A DNA stretch of 64,000 nucleotides from Candidatus Peregrinibacteria bacterium (GTDB taxonomy: Bacteria > Patescibacteriota > Gracilibacteria > UBA1369): assembly GCA_003153355.1 (NCBI GenBank), contig PLYH01000001.1, positions 414,431-478,430 of the forward strand, written 5' to 3'. The position numbers and the translations under genes are program-made. The first letter of the stretch is position 1. Every line of letters begins with the position of its first letter. Below the pieces are notes generated by a model. The model searched no databases. It was not told the DNA's origin and was given only the letters and a program-made list of their open reading frames with translations. Positions 62,701 through 64,000 of the stretch are shown here, in pieces.

Positions 62701-64000
62701 GTCTGGGCTTGGGGATGGAACAGTAGCGGCCAGCTCGGCAATGGAAACAACGACAACAGTAATGTGCCAGTCCAGGTAGAAGGACTGGGCGGATCAGGTT
62801 ATTTAACCGGCATCACCGCGATCGCAGCTGGAGGTGATACTTCCATAGCGCTTAAGAACGATGGAACTGTCTTGGCCTGGGGCATTGATAATTCGGGGGA
62901 ACTCGGCGACGGAAACAATACCAACAGCAATGTACCGGTTCAAGTAAAAGGACCGGGCGGATCAGGTTATTTAACCGGCATCACCGCGATCGCAGGTGGA
63001 GGTAATACTTCCATAGCTCTCAAGCCCAACGGAACGGTCTGGACTTGGGGGATTAATAGTCAGGGCCAGCTCGGCAACGGAACAAATACCAGTAGCAATA
63101 TCCCTGTTCAGGTTGTCCCATTTGTTTGCATCACTCCAAACACCGGTCCGACCGCCGGCGGCACGAGCGTCACCATCACCGGTGCAAACTTTGCAACCCC
63201 GGCGGGAGGAGCAGGACAACCGTTTGAAGGAACAGTAACTTTCGGCGGCACAACCGCAACCTCGGTAACATTTAACAGCTCGACGTCCCTCACCGCGATC
63301 GCGCCCGCACATACCTTTGGACCGGTGGATGTTGTCGTCACCAACCCCGATTCACAATCGGCAACCTTCACCAGCGGATTTACATACATCGCGCCTCCAC
63401 CGACAACGTGCGGATTTATACAAATTTCCGGAGGGAGTGACTATTCAACCGGACTTAAAAATGACGGAACCGTCTGGGAATGGGGCAGTAATAATTTCAT
63501 TATCACCAGCACTAGCGTTCCTGTCCAAGTTTCAGGACTTCCTTCAAATATTATTGCTGTCAGCGGAGGAACCAATCACGCACTGGCGCTCGACAGTAAC
63601 GGAAATGTTTGGGCTTGGGGATATAACTTCAGCGGCGAACTCGGTGACGGAACAACCAACAACAGTCTGGTTGCCGTCCCTGTTTCAAACCTCACTGGCG
63701 TCAAAGCCATTGCTGGCGGAGACGCATTTTCAATGGCACTCAAAAATGACGGAACCGTCTGGGCTTGGGGTGATAACGCTTACGGAGAACTTGGAAATGG
63801 ATCATTTGGCGGTAACAGTTCCGTCCCAACACCAGTTTTAAACCTCAGTGGAATCACCGCTATTTCTGGGGGAGTATTCCATGGGTTAGCGCTCGATGGC
63901 AGTGGAAATGTTTGGGCTTGGGGAGAAAACAATGCGGGCCAACTCGGTGACGGAACCACGACTCAACGTAATACACCCGTTCAGGTTTCAAATCTCACCG
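50728..64000 (+). CDS. Giant secreted modular protein, at least 4424 codons, 3' end outside window: repeated TIG/DUF2341 (some with LamG), Big_1-like, propeller-like and RCC1 modules
   Basis: ATG at 50728; the frame read at many points, including at 64000 (TQRNTPVQVSNLT), is consistent with one open frame; not in the ORF track because it has no stop in the window. Signal peptide/TM, DUF2341 cores (TNYQTNFTLDTASLIAAGKMRSDCGDLRVKDSDGTTDIPYWI), LamG-like, RCC1 repeats from ~61950. Confidence 0.88.
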   Translation, partial: MKIKKLMKKADVILIITLLVSIITGTGLLSTADAQSAAPTITNVSPNTGATGGGTSVTITGTNFLPSSFNKTITISNSLSTLTNYQTNFTLDTASLIAAGKMRSDCGDLRVKDSDGTTDIPYWIDSGCNTGTTKVWTKIPSIPNGSKNIYVTYGDTSLTTTSSVANTFDGQISGLISSWNLDEASGTNAAADTSGNGYDATANSTTDVVSGRTNNARSFNGTSDYVSLPAATKTGLTTFSLDLWIKTTETGSSDTYWNNPSIIGDSTNAASSGDFGIITYHGYLGMWTGLNSSGDNSFNTTGNPPSTSDFISDNNWHHIVAVDDGSIPAVKLYLDGAVISTSSLPTGLAQDSYGWFLGAQHYYTGSPIAAFYHQGIIDEVHLYSTALTSTDVTNLYNNSTYTSAGDPGKVLIRKYASTEPSTAVGSESGAALQVTFGGVQATNVTYVSSTQITATTGAHAAGGTVDTAVTNYDGQNGTSSGLFTYVPPAITNINPTSGLPSGGTSVTITGTGFKGSSFQKPITITSSTALTNYQTSFTLDTASLIAAGKMRSDCGDLRVKNSDGTTDIPYWIESIAANACNTSTTKIWTKVPSIPNGSKTIYVTYGDTSLTSTASGTNTFDFFDDFNYTTSWTSGSPNSHGWTLETEGCTNGCFTAETLNGQLHILSTNSNTTYLTADNTSFTNFILESDVTPLDADSVRDENFVTRYTGNGDFYSEGSSGYENPNVADVYKRVGGNFTDLSEAGNTFTQNVPATWKTINNGSTLQFFYNGSAANNADPKVSWNDGSHSGSGKIGVMVDGNYGSSPDEADYDNMRVRQFTTTEPTTSVGSESGAALQVTIGGVQATNVVFVSPTQITATTGAHTAGTAVNVLVTNADGTSATLSNGFTYSNPPTVTSINPTNGTINTTVTVTIGGTNFYTGTGGPAVKISKTSQSDITCSNVRSVTSTSLICDLNLSTAVLGNWDLTVTNPDTQTATLAGSFSVTNPLTISSISPTSGSINGGTTVTVTGTNFAPGEYQKPITITNSGSTATNYQIAFTLDTASLIAAGKMKGPSTGDPCGDIRVKDSDNSTDLNYWVENCNSSSTKIWTKVPSIPNGSKTINVHYGNLSLTSNSSTTNTFIREIDSGSTKASWPMDEASGTTVNDQSGNNNNGTMNGTNASTNVIAGKFNNARNFNGSDNYFDAGNPASLQISSALSLEAWVKFANTSACYPRIISKFTNYPWNGYELLTDCTGTNTPYLQLGNNGTLTNVNSNSGLSANVWHHLVATYDGSTEKIYVDGVLTGTNSSAANAISVNGANSVNVEVGRFAGAAQQYFPGSIDEARIYNRALTAAEVTDLYNNYGYTTPNYQGKVLVRKFQGTVGNTQNEAVSANAGSEQGVGITVNVGGTAATNVVWQNSTTITLTAPAHASGLVGLSMVNGDGQTTNLPHSYTYVDARAKIISVNGGSSPVIREPFSVVVQATNANSTPYTVASDTNITLSVNTGTGSLSEGTYTGTILSGQNAVTITNVKYNKTENGVVLTATDTTDTNVNPSHVILTAQNSSAFNVGTGAAAFDANTTFSSSPGSVIADNIVTSSLTATLHDASNNPAHDKVVSVTKLSGTGTPTITAIPCNGDGGLYAAGTTDASGVACFTVRSLNADTFVFQATDTTDSLSAFSQTASVIFTPPTAADSTLTSDRTQGASNGSSTIRFTATLKDASSNVFPGRTVTLQRTDNNAGNPTVTAIACNNGDTPGVTNSTGQACFTVTSTTASSFIYRAHDNLENFVFGTPITITYGGGEIWANNGQIVAGAKNDNSTYYNTSTNEVVRDADGTYITMWKDDRNGQYGSIFAQKFNSSGTAQWSPANGVLVYDGNADSNAGIDGLRLITDDANGAFITWLKNPGASSAILAGKHVMSDGTLAWGSPYTAIANAQMVIEGNVNQYDVIKDGTGGLFLTYRDLNLPAPNFTGDTNHYRRVVNRLNSDGTVNSADSIGWPTIVTGGMVCDNVWGNLELARPGVVRVAFESADGSACSGQSFRSEKIHVDTLNGDSSDTLAQFIVSTSNAQYNQNIYYYAQNGCSLSFPYDQSDPVLVDDGQGGVYVIFKERCSSNVLLLPMFLNHIPNANNPSVPYWSTNFGTCTTDSCDIEDNNYVATSDNNHGIIIGWADYHIGSALQRFNDSGTAPNAVWDSGTPNQPELKVPVNALVSTASGGVNAIWGGVPIGNSINHARAFAVQVASNGTISNSGGWSATGTRISNIPDSLSPPANDPAPFYYAAADEQVGSNFTFKSYSDAVNDGSDGFVTVWNNSSIPYYAKPDTDNYIQGMNTSAMKEFNSGNEVEISPNVDNVSLTEKTQNNEKIVKTTNNQTVFVWQDDFQPTPFFSSQGTSIRAEKVDENGNLQWNPNFPGFGINVSEPGGINAASPTVTADQTNGIKSGSVIVGYELNGNGLEGSHDIWVQKIKNDGTPDTSWGNSGNGRQVATYTNTTVLGSPNIISDNNGGAYISWQANDDIYIQHIIGDANCTTNGNCGSGDTNWTGFIPRGRQLTGACCGNTYTNPKLLLNSNGELFIVYQRISASLDLVVLDKINPVTGSNIIEPEITGPGSGQFVTLGNAVLDSNNNLFVVYQIAASSSENDIYAQKFDHNLSMLWGGSGLKVSNDNSSGATNYLNPDVTSDNNGGAILTYEKYYDPASSFHNHGDIVVKRVSGTGAALWNETLLTNPADNVLKLNPKIVTDGSDGAVITWEKWNSGITASTVFSQHIVSGINQEAQYGFHLTANTPRNTGPQLIADNSGGATFSWERSGSPPDVYGQYYVENNHSYNSTFTASPTSLPGDGTTQSFLTATLLDDSNNPISGKTMVVGTILGDSTKTTFTNVDCTSHNVISGANATDINGQACFAVTSTGAGSYSFAATDIDDVRITIDQTADVTFTAGPVSGSGSTFTANPASVIADGTATSTLTATIKDNAGNPISGKIVTATLNAGPGNPTIGTIPCNFGDTAGVTNLAGQACFTVKSTTSGIDTFLATDISDGLGIAVAQTADVTFTPGSPAAAHSTFVANPGTVTADGTSTSTLTATVRDINGNLVPNANVSVSKTSVNSGTPTFDNTSTTTNSSGIATFHVSNTTQGTDTYAASLDDVSLASGYSEQSTSHVVPGSGGGTWTPITPSNNDDGTAPVSLPFSFTFFGQTYNTVYPCTNGYIQLINTGGGCSYQNSSFGSGDGVPRIAAYFQDLFLNTSSGGVMEYQTSSNEIRFHWKTANYPGNGAQNHEFEIDLFNDNTIQIHYNDSSGQTSNVIGIDSGTASSSCTVTANCLKSTFSGTSVTTQSTAFAVTTAGHPDIPAPNPTVTYTGAATVSSINPNHGTTLGGTFVTITGTNFASSSYQRQITINNTGSALSNYQESFQLDTASLISANKMRSDCGDIRVKNSDGTTDLPYWFDPMDCNTATTTVWTKIPSIPNGSKTIYVDYGDTSLTSQSNGTNVFEFFDDFNTNDFGNVWQRYDFTDNIFVNLGSPGHVYIDPANSRAVLDQGDEMLSSGSPNGYQMPRPNIFETKAEATGAVDQMMNTTYWASPLINFASKYWSLIDAGIGSKLRVCDPIGNCPEFGPDTSFSPQANTWYINKLALRPNGTTTEIDSTDGNALSTTSTSDISLTNGYIGLDAYFGGNTSYFSYYDWVRVRKYAATEPNVSLGSELGFGDVKFDGIPATNVEVVNSTTITANTPAHAAGVVDVLITNPDGTNETLPGSYTYISLPPESCGFTKIAGAGSHSLGLETDGTVWAWGVNQYGQLGNGNNTDSNVPVQVKDPSGTGFLTGITAIAGNGDYSMALKNDGTVWTWGHNGQGQLGNGNNTDSNVPVQVLGPGGTGFLTGITAIAGGFNSSMALKNDGTVWTWGYNNWGQLGTGNNTDSNVPVQVKDSSGSGYLTGITAIAGGADHSMALDSSGNVWTWGHNNNGELGNGTYNGPGGITYIGYTLPVQVVGPGGSGNLTGITAIAAGSSYSTALKNDGTVWAWGWNSSGQLGNGNNDNSNVPVQVEGLGGSGYLTGITAIAAGGDTSIALKNDGTVLAWGIDNSGELGDGNNTNSNVPVQVKGPGGSGYLTGITAIAGGGNTSIALKPNGTVWTWGINSQGQLGNGTNTSSNIPVQVVPFVCITPNTGPTAGGTSVTITGANFATPAGGAGQPFEGTVTFGGTTATSVTFNSSTSLTAIAPAHTFGPVDVVVTNPDSQSATFTSGFTYIAPPPTTCGFIQISGGSDYSTGLKNDGTVWEWGSNNFIITSTSVPVQVSGLPSNIIAVSGGTNHALALDSNGNVWAWGYNFSGELGDGTTNNSLVAVPVSNLTGVKAIAGGDAFSMALKNDGTVWAWGDNAYGELGNGSFGGNSSVPTPVLNLSGITAISGGVFHGLALDGSGNVWAWGENNAGQLGDGTTTQRNTPVQVSNLT
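62050..63110 (+). repeat. Tandem RCC1 DNA repeats, basic period about 168 bp (56 aa)
   Basis: 'acaataccgacagcaa.gtacc' at 62051, 62219 and 62387 (168 bp steps), followed by further diverged units. Confidence 0.85.

Noticed and set aside
62050-63110. Regular repeats that might suggest a CRISPR array
   Set aside because: Repeats are coding RCC1 blades of 168 bp without short spacers; no cas genes in the window.
50607-63841. Short ORFs from the track inside the giant gene 2 region, including 63317..63841 (+) and 55587..55997 (-)
   Set aside because: They overlap the open frame from 50728, which carries recognisable domains throughout.

Overview
The window appears to come from a compact bacterial chromosome, possibly Patescibacteria/CPR (an inference from gene content only). 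It uses the standard code: the GtrA-type gene ends in TGA, overlapping the next ATG. Main contents: (1) an edge-truncated M16 peptidase and a PBP2/FtsI gene. (2) A tRNA-Trp gene followed by about 8 kb of accessory genes (DUF488, CPBP protease, DUF2127, MsrB-MsrB-MsrA, MerR/TipAS, FAD-linked oxidase, orphans). This stretch is punctuated by five degenerate copies of a ~65-100 bp repeat whose 3' half resembles the tRNA-Trp 3' end plus its terminator. It looks like a tRNA-anchored cassette array and is the most unusual feature here. (3) A surface/envelope region with two SLH-domain proteins, a class F-like sortase next to a DUF3494/DUF11 protein ending in MPKTGFEP, glycosyltransferases, DsbB/DsbA and a cohesin/dockerin-type pair. 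(4) RelA/SpoT-type and ferric-reductase-type genes, ribosomal proteins L33 and L28, and tRNAs Thr and Ser. (5) Two giant modular surface-protein genes, one of about 3220 aa and one open at the window edge with at least 4424 codons. These contain RCC1, TIG, DUF2341, LamG, LVIVD-like, DUF11-like and Big_1-like modules, with recent in-frame tandem duplications and DUF2341 nested inside TIG domains. All family calls come from reading motifs by eye; no searches were run.
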